Source of the DNA: Verrucomicrobiota bacterium
GTDB lineage: Bacteria; Verrucomicrobiota; Verrucomicrobiia; Limisphaerales; UBA11320
NCBI GenBank assembly: GCA_016199985.1
Contig: JACQFQ010000030.1
Span: 124,001 to 188,000 of the forward strand
Direction of reading: 5' to 3'
DNA: 64,000 nt
Positions 24,620 to 31,584 of the stretch are shown piece by piece. Numbering within the stretch: the stretch's first letter is position 1; each line of letters starts with the position of its first letter. Both the position numbers and the translations under genes were made by a program. Under the pieces are notes generated by a model that saw nothing but the letters and a program-made list of their open reading frames with translations, was not told where the DNA came from and did not search any database.

Positions 24620-26119
24620 TCACGCGGCGCCCAGGGCGTTCAACGACGGGGACCCCGGCGAAAACTCGTCCTTCTCCGGCACGGGGGCGTCCGCCAAAAC
24701 CCACGTGTCCTTGCTGCCGCCGCCCTGCGAGGAGTTCACCACAAGGGATCCCTTCTTGAGCGCGACGCGGGTGAGTCCGCCCGGCAGCACAAAAATCTCC
24801 TTCCCGTAGAGGATGTAGGGTCGCAAATCGACATGGCGTCCCTCGAAGTGGTCCCCCGTCAGCGTCGGCACGCGCGACAAAGCCAGCGTTGGCTGCGCGA
24901 TGTAGTTGCGAGGGTTGGCCCTGATCTTGTCCGCGAACTCCGCCCGCTGCGCCGCGGTCGAATGCGGCCCCACCAGCATGCCATAGCCGCCGGACTCGTT
25001 CGCCGCCTTGACCACGAGCAATTCAAGATGATCCAGGACGTAATTGAGATCCGCCTCCTCGGAGCAGATATACGTGGGAACGTTGGGCAGGATGATGTCC
25101 TCGCCCAGGTAGTATTTCACGATGCGCGGCACGTAGGCGTACACCACCTTGTCGTCCGCCACGCCGCCGCCCGGCGCGTTGGCCAGCGCGACATTGCCCC
25201 GCTGATACACATCCATCAGGCCCGGCACGCCGAGCATGCTGTCCGGCCTGAAATGCTTGGGATCCAGAAAGTCGTCGTCGATGCGCCGGTAGATCACGTC
25301 CACTTGCTCGAGCCCCTTGGTCGTGCGCATGCAGACATAGCCCTCGTCCACGACCAGGTCGCGGCCTTCCACCAGCTCGACTCCCATTTGCTGCGCGAGG
25401 AACGAGTGCTCGAAGTACGCCGAGTTGTGGGTTCCGGGTGTGAGGAGCACGCACCGGGGCGCGGTGACGCAGTCCGGCGCCAGAAACTCCAGCATGTCGC
25501 GCAGCCTGCTGGGATAGTTGGCGACGGGACGGATTCGTGACTGGGCGAAGACCTGGGGGAACATGCTCTTCATCACCGCCCGGTTCTCGAGGACATAGGA
25601 GACGCCGGACGGGCATCGGAGATTGTCCTCGAGCACATAGATCTGACCGTCCCGGTGCCGCACCAGATCCGTGCCCGTGACGTGGCACCAGATGCCCCGA
25701 GGAGGGTTGAAGCCCATGCACTGCTTTCGAAACGCGCGCGATGAGAGCACGATCTCCGCCGGCACAATCCCATCCTTGAGAATCTTCTGGTCGTGGTAGA
25801 GGTCGTCTATGAAAAGATTGAGCGCGACGATCCGCTGCTTGAGTCCGCGTTCGATGCGGCTCCACTCCGCCGCGGGGACGATTCGTGGCACCAGGTCGAA
25901 CGGGAAAATCTTCTCCGCGCCGGCGCGCTCGCCATAGACGTTGAATGTGATCCCCATCTGGAGCAACGCTCGCTCCGCGGCCCGCTGGCGGTTGAAGAAC
26001 TCGCCCGGGGCCAGGGACTCAATGTTGTTCACCAGCGTTCGTGCCGAGGCGCGAGGTTGATTCGCCTCTCCGAACATCTCGTCGAAGAAGTCGCCGACTT
26101 CGTAATCGTTAAATAGCAT
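24620..26119 (-). CDS. Circularly permuted type-2 ATP-grasp protein
   Basis: A 499-residue DUF404/DUF407 enzyme, first gene of the array. ITFNVYGERAGAEKIFPFDLVPRIVPAAEW marks the family, followed by YVLEDNLRCPSGVSYVLENR, LLTPGTHNSAYFEHSFLAQQMGVELVEGRDL, ELLVVKAANESGGYGM and QGGGSKDTWVLADA. Glu and Asn residues in EDN and the Lys in VVKA are the expected ATP/Mg ligands. Predicted to ligate an amino acid or similar amine to a carboxylate using ATP. The ATG at 26119 (MLFNDYEVGDFFDEMF) is the usual family start; an ATG at 26152 is possible. Downstream partner genes are listed above. The role is inferred from the family. Confidence 0.87.
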   Translation of the reverse strand: MLFNDYEVGDFFDEMFGEANQPRASARTLVNNIESLAPGEFFNRQRAAERALLQMGITFNVYGERAGAEKIFPFDLVPRIVPAAEWSRIERGLKQRIVALNLFIDDLYHDQKILKDGIVPAEIVLSSRAFRKQCMGFNPPRGIWCHVTGTDLVRHRDGQIYVLEDNLRCPSGVSYVLENRAVMKSMFPQVFAQSRIRPVANYPSRLRDMLEFLAPDCVTAPRCVLLTPGTHNSAYFEHSFLAQQMGVELVEGRDLVVDEGYVCMRTTKGLEQVDVIYRRIDDDFLDPKHFRPDSMLGVPGLMDVYQRGNVALANAPGGGVADDKVVYAYVPRIVKYYLGEDIILPNVPTYICSEEADLNYVLDHLELLVVKAANESGGYGMLVGPHSTAAQRAEFADKIRANPRNYIAQPTLALSRVPTLTGDHFEGRHVDLRPYILYGKEIFVLPGGLTRVALKKGSLVVNSSQGGGSKDTWVLADAPVPEKDEFSPGSPSLNALGAA

Positions 26120-26624
26120 GGGCGGCCATCCCGGGGCGCCGAAGAGCCCCATTCATGATCCTGAGATGCCGCGCTCATGGAAGCAGGCGCGGCGCCATGC
26201 GTCGAGCCTCCGGATTCGTCCCAGAAACGCCGGACTCCTCCCCCTCCGCAGCCTGACGATCCAGGCCCCAATCCGGGGCTTTTGAGCCTTTAGCGCCGAC
26301 CGGAGAGGCAGGCGTCTGGCGACTCCGACGGAGCCTCGCCCTCAGTCGCGTGCCTGATCTTTGCCAAGATGGACAAAAAGAATCAGAAAACCGAGGGGGA
26401 GATCCTTTACGCTGTGGTCCCGCCTCCCGGTGCATACACAGGTTCCGGGCAGCGCTGCAGCAGCAGTGAACCCACAACCTGTGGATGCACGGCCCTGCGA
26501 GGACTAAAGCCCCAATGGGGCAAGATGAGATAGCCCAATGGCGACGCCCTGTTTTTTTTATGACCAAACAAAGGCAAGCCAAGCCCTGGATGGGTGAAAT
26601 GGGGATCAATCCCAGGCCTATCGT
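26120..26624. other. Intergenic region with a REP-like palindromic element
   Basis: About 500 bp between the array's first gene and a truncated beta-helix gene. It has a REP-like palindrome (26505-26557) and an oligo-T run (26550-26557). Also a GGGAT-CA-ATCCC dyad near 26604. The promoter of the array should lie in the left part, but I see no clear boxes. No RNA gene seen. Confidence 0.4.
26505..26557 (+). repeat. REP-like palindromic element
   Basis: On plus strand: a GCCCCA-A-TGGGGC palindrome (about 26510-26522), a spacer containing GATGAGATAGCCC, then a degenerate AGCCC...GCCCTG arm and a T run. The shape, two short GC-rich hairpins separated by about 15 nt with a GGGCTAT-type spacer, is like dispersed palindromic repeats seen in many environmental bacteria. 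Only one copy is in the window, so repetition cannot be tested here. A transcription terminator is the alternative. Confidence 0.4.
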
Positions 26625-27206
26625 TCATCCTATTCCATGCCGCCCTTCAACTGTCAGACAGACAATACCGAAGCCGTTGACCGTGGACGAAATCGTACCC
26701 CAGTTCGTCACCTTCACACGACGAACCCTGGCATTATTGCCAAGGAGGCGAATCGCTCCGAACGCTGCCGCATTCGCGCCTCCGCAATTGCAGTCGACGC
26801 TGAGGTCGGCCACCTCCGCGGCATCGACCGTGGTTCCGGACTGCAGGGCATGAGCGATCGCGAAAACGTGAGATCCCACGGTGACATTCGAGTTGTCCAC
26901 CTTAAGCGTCGTGACATCAATTCCGGATCCAAGGAGTTTCATCCCCATCTTGATTTGCCAACCGCCGGCAACACCATCCGCGAAGCCCTTTGTCACAAAC
27001 GTCCCTGGACCGAGATGGACAACAGCATTCGGCTGAGAGACTTGGGGAAGATTCATGACTATGTCGAACTGGCTCACTCCTGAGCCGTCAAGTCCGCCGT
27101 GGTACGGATCTGAAGCAATTCCTGAGCCTCTTTGCTTGTCTACACGGTTTGCTACCCACACCTGGAAAGGCGCGGGATCCAGGAGCAATGCGTCAAAGAG
27201 TGACAT
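26625..27206 (-). CDS. Truncated beta-helix protein (MSLxDALLL family)
   Basis: A 193-residue protein starting MSLFDALLLDPAPFQVWV, the same N-terminus as the 858-residue protein at 27942-30518. It goes on through GSGIASDPYHGG, VVHLGPGTFVTKG and LLGSGIDVTTLKV to a beta-helix rung (LLGNNARVRRVKVTNWG), then stops after about two rungs where the relative continues for 500 residues. It thus looks like a 3'-truncated paralogue, with the last ten residues in unrelated sequence. Its start overlaps the end of the PEP-CTERM gene by 14 nt, so it is co-transcribed. A purine-rich Shine-Dalgarno (AAAGGAAT) precedes the ATG. It may be a fragment rather than a working gene. Confidence 0.6.
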   Translation of the reverse strand: MSLFDALLLDPAPFQVWVANRVDKQRGSGIASDPYHGGLDGSGVSQFDIVMNLPQVSQPNAVVHLGPGTFVTKGFADGVAGGWQIKMGMKLLGSGIDVTTLKVDNSNVTVGSHVFAIAHALQSGTTVDAAEVADLSVDCNCGGANAAAFGAIRLLGNNARVRRVKVTNWGTISSTVNGFGIVCLTVEGRHGIG

Positions 27207-27933
27207 TGAATTCCTTTCGTTGGGTGTAAGAGATCTTGCAAAGCAGAGCTATGCCGATAGCGATCAGAGCGACAGGCGAGGGCTCGGGAACGACGAAAGC
27301 AAAAAGTGTAGGGAGCGCCTCTGATTTCAAGAGTCCCGTCGAAGCGAACGGGTGAAGGGGATCTTGCCAGACCGAAGTCGTTTGGCTCGTGGTGTAGCTG
27401 TCGAGAGCAAAAGTGATATCAAGCCCCGTCACGTCGATGAAGAGGTCTCCCTTCGATGGGTCGTAGAGATACCCTCCCACCGCAGGAGCGGCAGGGCCGA
27501 AAGCCAACCCGAAATGGGGAAGCTGGAATGGATCGTTCCAGCCGCTAGCAACGAATGAGGTTTCCTCTTGTCTAATGAAGGTGAACGCGTCTGAACCTTT
27601 GTTGTTCGCAAAGATAGGACTCAAAGCGCTGTCGGAGAGAGTTGAAACAGTGATTTGAACCCCGCTCAAGAAACCTGAAAAATGCCCACCAGCGTTCTGA
27701 TCAGCGCGAAAGGCGATCTCCCTCAGCAGAGCTCCCCCGGGTGGGAGATTCGAGAAGTCGGCAGCGGCATAACGCTGTTGGAAATGCACACTGAAGGAGC
27801 CCGGATACGCCTGAGAGTTACCATCTCGCCCCTTTAGCTCAGGCGGCGAAATCACCCCAATAGGCGGGTCTGCGGCCTCAATAGCGAGCTGAGGCACTAA
27901 AAGGGTGATTAAGAAAATGACAATTGGTTTCAT
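27193..27933 (-). CDS. PEP-CTERM sorting-signal protein
   Basis: A 246-residue exported protein. The signal peptide is MKPIVIFLITLLVPQLAIEAA. The C-terminus has VPEPSPVALIAIGIALLCKISYTQRK: a PEP motif, a hydrophobic helix and a basic tail, the signal recognised by exosortase and thought to anchor proteins to the envelope or exopolysaccharide. The middle is beta-rich and unassigned. The ATG at 27933 is 8 bp after the stop of the beta-helix gene; a TTG at 27945 is less likely. The tail continues for about eight residues (EFNVTL) after the basic patch. No exosortase gene is in this window. Confidence 0.85.
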   Translation of the reverse strand: MKPIVIFLITLLVPQLAIEAADPPIGVISPPELKGRDGNSQAYPGSFSVHFQQRYAAADFSNLPPGGALLREIAFRADQNAGGHFSGFLSGVQITVSTLSDSALSPIFANNKGSDAFTFIRQEETSFVASGWNDPFQLPHFGLAFGPAAPAVGGYLYDPSKGDLFIDVTGLDITFALDSYTTSQTTSVWQDPLHPFASTGLLKSEALPTLFAFVVPEPSPVALIAIGIALLCKISYTQRKEFNVTL

Positions 27934-27941
27934 AGCCGCTC

Positions 27942-30518
27942 TCAAAAAGACAAACTCAGCGCGTCCTCAATCGCCGTGATCAACTCGTCCAGATTGTGAT
28001 GGGGCGTCGTGGTGAAATCGGTCCCGTACACTCGCTGCCCCGACATCTTCGTATTGTTGAACGTCCGATGGCCAGGCTGCTGATCGAGAAACTGGAGCGG
28101 AGTTGGATCTTCCAAATCGATAAGATTCGCCTCCACGATGGAAGCCGTAAGGCCATACATTCGGAGCGCGTTGGCAAAGTTTCCAAGGCCCGAAAGGTTC
28201 GTTGGCAATCCGTCCGTATGGCGAAAAGAGTTCTCTCGAACGACCCAACCCGGAAAGACAGGCAGGATTGTCTGGCTCACCACACCGATGCATCCCTGCG
28301 GATTTGGATACGTGTACTGGCTCGTCTTGTACAGATCTACGAGGTTGCCTTCGATAACAGCCCGCCGCGTCTGAGCAAAAGTGCCGTAGAATGGCGCGTC
28401 AGCATAGGGAGGGGTGTCGGGTCCAGCATTCGGCACGGATCTCAAACGGTAAAGGAAGGTGGTGGCATTCACGTTCTTGGTTACCATGTAAACCCCGTTG
28501 AAGGAATTCGACGGGGTTCCGCCTGACAAAACCCCTCGAACCTCCACCACATCGCCTGCGGACATGTAGTGTGAATCTACCGTTACGACCTGAACGGTGT
28601 AGTTGTCCTCGCCGGCAACCGGCCAACTGACCCACGGTGCCCCTGCGGCAGTGTTCTGAATCTCCCGGAAATCAGTCTCACCTGGGTTGAAGTTCTGATT
28701 GAAGCCGGTAAAGACATCCGAGAAATAGTTACCTCTGAACGTGATATCTCGGCTTGAACCGGTATCCGTATAGCCTGGGTTGGTGCAGTCATATACTGCG
28801 TTTTGTTCCACGACAGCCCCTGTCCCGGCATACGCGATCGGGCCGTGAAAATCCACGCCAAGGTAAGCTTGGCTGATGCTCAGAGCATTGACCGCCGTCC
28901 ATTGAGCGGCAGAGGGGTTGTCGAGCATCTGACAGGTGATGTCATACTGCGTGGGTGAGCTTCCATCCACCGAACTGACCACCGTGATCGCGAACGAACC
29001 GTTATAATAAGGGTGCCGGCGAGCTGAACCTAGATTCGTGTAGTAAATGGCTCCCAAAACCACATTGTGCCCAACCGCCCTGAAGAATCCAAAGCTGGGA
29101 TCGGGCTGAACGCGCACGTTGAAAAGTCCGGTGGCCGGGTTGGGAGCAGCGTCAATACTTTGGATCCAGAGATAGTAGGTAGACGCCCCGTTGAGGAATC
29201 GGAAATTCGCGTAATTCCTGCGCGCCACGCTGGCCACTCCATTGCCCTGGATGAACTGCTGAAAGGGCGTCCCGGCGGCCCCGCCAGCCCAGATCACCGT
29301 TATTTCATGAAAATTGTTTTCGCCAGGTTTGTTCGCGACGCAATCCTCAATGACATTGTTTGCCACCATCAGGCGGTTGGTCCCATCCTCGACACCGCCA
29401 CTCAGATAAAGGGGGAAGCATTCGGGGAAGCTTTGAGTGCCGAAATTGATGACTCGGACCCGCCTCAGGCGAAGATTCTCGCCGTAAAGACTCACTCCTC
29501 CTGGCGCGACAGGGGCAAACGCCGTCACATTCTTCGTGTTCGGGGGTGCGGGCTGCGATGCAATGGCCCCATCCAGTGTCATGTCCGAAATATCAACTGA
29601 GGAGACGCCTGGAGGAGTGGAGGGCCGACCAAAAACCGAGGTTTGGTTGTAGCGATCCACAGCAAACACCAGTTTGACTGTCGTCGCGTCCATCCCTGAT
29701 CCCTGGAACCGCTGCGCATTCTTGACCCGGAACCCGGCGTAGTAGGCCCAGTTGGCTGGAGTGGGAGGGTTTGTGCCGGGGTCGATGACGTAAGCAGAAC
29801 AAACACCCCTCGACTCGAACGCATTGCCTGGAGGAGCCGAGCCGAGCCTGACGAAGGCTGGCGAGGGAGCGCCATTCATCACATTGTCAAATCGGAACGT
29901 GTACTTGGAGAACGTGCCACCACTGACTGCGCCGGAGGAGGCTGGTAATGCGGCCAACTCGTAATAGAACTGCGAGGTCTTATTGTCATCGGCCCCAAGA
30001 ACCACGAAGCTCCCGTTAAACTGGGAAGTCGGGCTCCCCTGGACAAGGATTGCATCGTAATCACCCATGCCATGGTTCGTTACCACCGCCTTCGCCACCG
30101 GCCAGAATAGGACCGCGCCTTTCTTTGCGTCTGTTCCCCGCTGGCAGGTCGCAATGTTCATGCTATTCGGGGGCGCTTCCGGGCTGGCGGCGAGTTGGAA
30201 CGTGAACGCACGACTCGAAACCTTTGTGATGGAGAAGGTAGCCCAGTAGGGACCTCGCAGAGGGTCTTTCCCTGTATTAGAAGCGCTGAGAGTAATCGAA
30301 TCCCCGTTCGAGTAACCATGCGGGTTCTGTGTGACGACCAGAACGATCAGGGGATCATAGGTGACCGAAGTCCCGGCAACGGCAGGTCCAGTCACCCTCC
30401 CCCCATCCGCTGGATCATTGATCGTGGCCGATCCGGCTCGGCCGTCAGACCGCTGGGTGATCCAGACTTGGGCGGGATCGTGATACTCCTCCAACAGCAA
30501 TGCATCCATCAGCGACAT
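27942..30518 (-). CDS. Large beta-helix protein with FCCH-like inserts
   Basis: An 858-residue protein starting MSLMDALLLEEYHDPAQVWI with no signal peptide. DGRAGSATINDPADGG follows, then right-handed beta-helix rungs (FQGSGMDATTVKL, GENLRLRRVRVINFG, VVEQNAVYDCTN, ITFRGNYFSDV, RRAVIEGNLVDLY). Inserted between are modules of the H-x-[YFM]-x-x-GD...F-N-G-x-x-x-V type (HGYSNGDSITLS, HYMSAGDVVEVRG), like the E1-FCCH-type modules of phage tail and surface proteins; at least three are visible. A role in surface or substrate binding is inferred. A good Shine-Dalgarno (AGGAG) lies 8 nt before the ATG. First gene of a three-gene operon. The coding region is lower in GC than neighbours. Confidence 0.7.
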   Translation of the reverse strand: MSLMDALLLEEYHDPAQVWITQRSDGRAGSATINDPADGGRVTGPAVAGTSVTYDPLIVLVVTQNPHGYSNGDSITLSASNTGKDPLRGPYWATFSITKVSSRAFTFQLAASPEAPPNSMNIATCQRGTDAKKGAVLFWPVAKAVVTNHGMGDYDAILVQGSPTSQFNGSFVVLGADDNKTSQFYYELAALPASSGAVSGGTFSKYTFRFDNVMNGAPSPAFVRLGSAPPGNAFESRGVCSAYVIDPGTNPPTPANWAYYAGFRVKNAQRFQGSGMDATTVKLVFAVDRYNQTSVFGRPSTPPGVSSVDISDMTLDGAIASQPAPPNTKNVTAFAPVAPGGVSLYGENLRLRRVRVINFGTQSFPECFPLYLSGGVEDGTNRLMVANNVIEDCVANKPGENNFHEITVIWAGGAAGTPFQQFIQGNGVASVARRNYANFRFLNGASTYYLWIQSIDAAPNPATGLFNVRVQPDPSFGFFRAVGHNVVLGAIYYTNLGSARRHPYYNGSFAITVVSSVDGSSPTQYDITCQMLDNPSAAQWTAVNALSISQAYLGVDFHGPIAYAGTGAVVEQNAVYDCTNPGYTDTGSSRDITFRGNYFSDVFTGFNQNFNPGETDFREIQNTAAGAPWVSWPVAGEDNYTVQVVTVDSHYMSAGDVVEVRGVLSGGTPSNSFNGVYMVTKNVNATTFLYRLRSVPNAGPDTPPYADAPFYGTFAQTRRAVIEGNLVDLYKTSQYTYPNPQGCIGVVSQTILPVFPGWVVRENSFRHTDGLPTNLSGLGNFANALRMYGLTASIVEANLIDLEDPTPLQFLDQQPGHRTFNNTKMSGQRVYGTDFTTTPHHNLDELITAIEDALSLSF

Positions 30519-30711
30519 GGCAACGCTCCTGGGAATGGTGTCGAGGAAGGAGTCATGGCGTATGGGCGGTCTTGCGCACTTGCCGCTCTTGCGTTCTGGG
30601 TTTTACGCCACGAACGTAACCCCAGTTTCCCTGTTTTGCCAGACGCTCTTCCCGCCGCTGACCGAAATGGCCTTTGAAAAAAATTAGAACGCGCGCTTGC
30701 CCAACGGCACA

Positions 30712-30723
30712 GGGGGGGGGGGG
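30712..30723 (+). repeat. Homopolymer run of 12 G
   Basis: A tract of twelve G in a noncoding region, 194 bp upstream of the beta-helix operon on the minus strand (poly-C in that message). Such runs slip in replication and can vary expression, and they are also common assembly errors. Confidence 0.9.
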
Positions 30724-30734
30724 TACAAGAAAGA

Positions 30735-30780
30735 GCTCTGGTTCGAAGGCTTTTCAAGGTCTGAATGACCTAACCAGAGC
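30735..30780 (-). other. Nested inverted repeats, possible structured leader RNA
   Basis: Outer arms GCTCTGGTT (30735-30743) and AACCAGAGC (30772-30780) are perfectly complementary over 9 bp. Inside is a hairpin AGGTC-TGAAT-GACCT (30757-30771) and a weaker GAA...TTC loop (30745-30754). Together they could fold as a three-way junction. It is 217 nt or more before the beta-helix start on the minus strand. Direction is inferred. Confidence 0.4.
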
Positions 30781-30819
30781 ATGAGCAACTTTGTAGCAAA
30801 GGTGCTGAATGATTCCAAT

Positions 30820-30833
30820 CCCTAAAACTAGGG
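30820..30833. promoter_or_regulatory. CCCTA-N4-TAGGG palindrome (copy 2)
   Basis: CCCTAAAACTAGGG, extended to an 8-bp arm dyad AATCCCTA-N4-TAGGGATT (30817-30836). Lies in the divergent intergenic region; its partner is at 30861-30874. Confidence 0.55.
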
Positions 30834-30860
30834 ATTCTGAGAGAAAGTCTACCCCTTATT

Positions 30861-30874
30861 CCCTATTTGTAGGG
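30861..30874. promoter_or_regulatory. CCCTA-N4-TAGGG palindrome (copy 3)
   Basis: CCCTATTTGTAGGG, centre-to-centre 41 bp from copy 2. It is 141 bp before the DJ-1 start and 343 bp before the beta-helix start, so either gene could be controlled. Confidence 0.55.
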
Positions 30875-31014
30875 GTCGGCCTCGGTTCATCCCACTTCCT
30901 TGCGGGTAAATCCGGGCTAGAAATGAAAGGGGATACCGGGGAAACTAGCCCCATTCTCTGAGCCTCGCCTTGCGGCGGCCGTTGGCCAGGATGAAGATCG
31001 CTCACGACCTTGTT

Positions 31015-31584
31015 ATGCCGAAGATTCTCATGCCGATCGGGGACGCTGTCGAAGCCCTCGACACCTTCTACGCCTATTACCGCCTGCCCGAGGACGGATA
31101 CGAAGTGGTCGTCGCTGGCCCCGAGGCGCGACTTTACCACACCGTTCTCCACGAGATCCCGCCGAACCCCGACGTTCCCTGGGACATCACGCAGGAACGT
31201 CCGGGATATCATCTGCAGGCCTCGATCGCGTTTCGCGATCTGAGGGCGGAGGACTATGCGGGACTCTTCGTCTCCGGCGGACGCGCTCCTGAATACCTGC
31301 GCTATCATCCCGACCTCCTGCGGGTGGTTCGCGAAATCGTCAACGCTGGGAAGCCCGTGGCTTGCCTGTGCCATGGCATCGAGATCCTGAGCGCGGCGGG
31401 CTGCATTGGCGGCAAACGCGTGACCACGGTTCCCAAGTGCGCGCTGGACGCCCGGCAGGGCGGTGGAACTTACGTCAATGAGCCATGGGTGCTTGACGGG
31501 CTTCTCATCACGGGTCGCGGATACCAGGACAACACGGTGGTCTTGAAGGAATTCATCCGGATGCTCAAGGCCTCCGCCGCATGA
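31015..31584 (+). CDS. DJ-1/PfpI family protein
   Basis: A 189-residue class-I glutamine-amidotransferase-like protein. The nucleophile elbow is ACLCHGIEIL with Cys119 followed by His120, typical of DJ-1/PfpI. YAGLFVSGGRAPEYLR (81-96) supplies the GGR-x-PE oxyanion/Glu region. Members act as proteases, glyoxalases/deglycases or stress proteins. The ATG at 31015 gives the standard MPKILMPIGD start. It is coupled to the MFS transporter by an ATGA overlap (31581-31584), which suggests uptake and processing of one substrate, though no substrate is evident. Confidence 0.85.
   Translation: MPKILMPIGDAVEALDTFYAYYRLPEDGYEVVVAGPEARLYHTVLHEIPPNPDVPWDITQERPGYHLQASIAFRDLRAEDYAGLFVSGGRAPEYLRYHPDLLRVVREIVNAGKPVACLCHGIEILSAAGCIGGKRVTTVPKCALDARQGGGTYVNEPWVLDGLLITGRGYQDNTVVLKEFIRMLKASAA

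Larger units (their letters stand above)
30519..31014. other. Divergent intergenic region with dyads and a G run
   Basis: About 500 bp between the beta-helix operon (leftward) and the DJ-1/PfpI gene (rightward). It has a 12-G run (30712-30723), a structured 46-nt dyad element (30735-30780) and two CCCTA-N4-TAGGG palindromes (30820-30833, 30861-30874). An ATG at 30991 is an alternative start for the DJ-1 protein. Confidence 0.6.
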
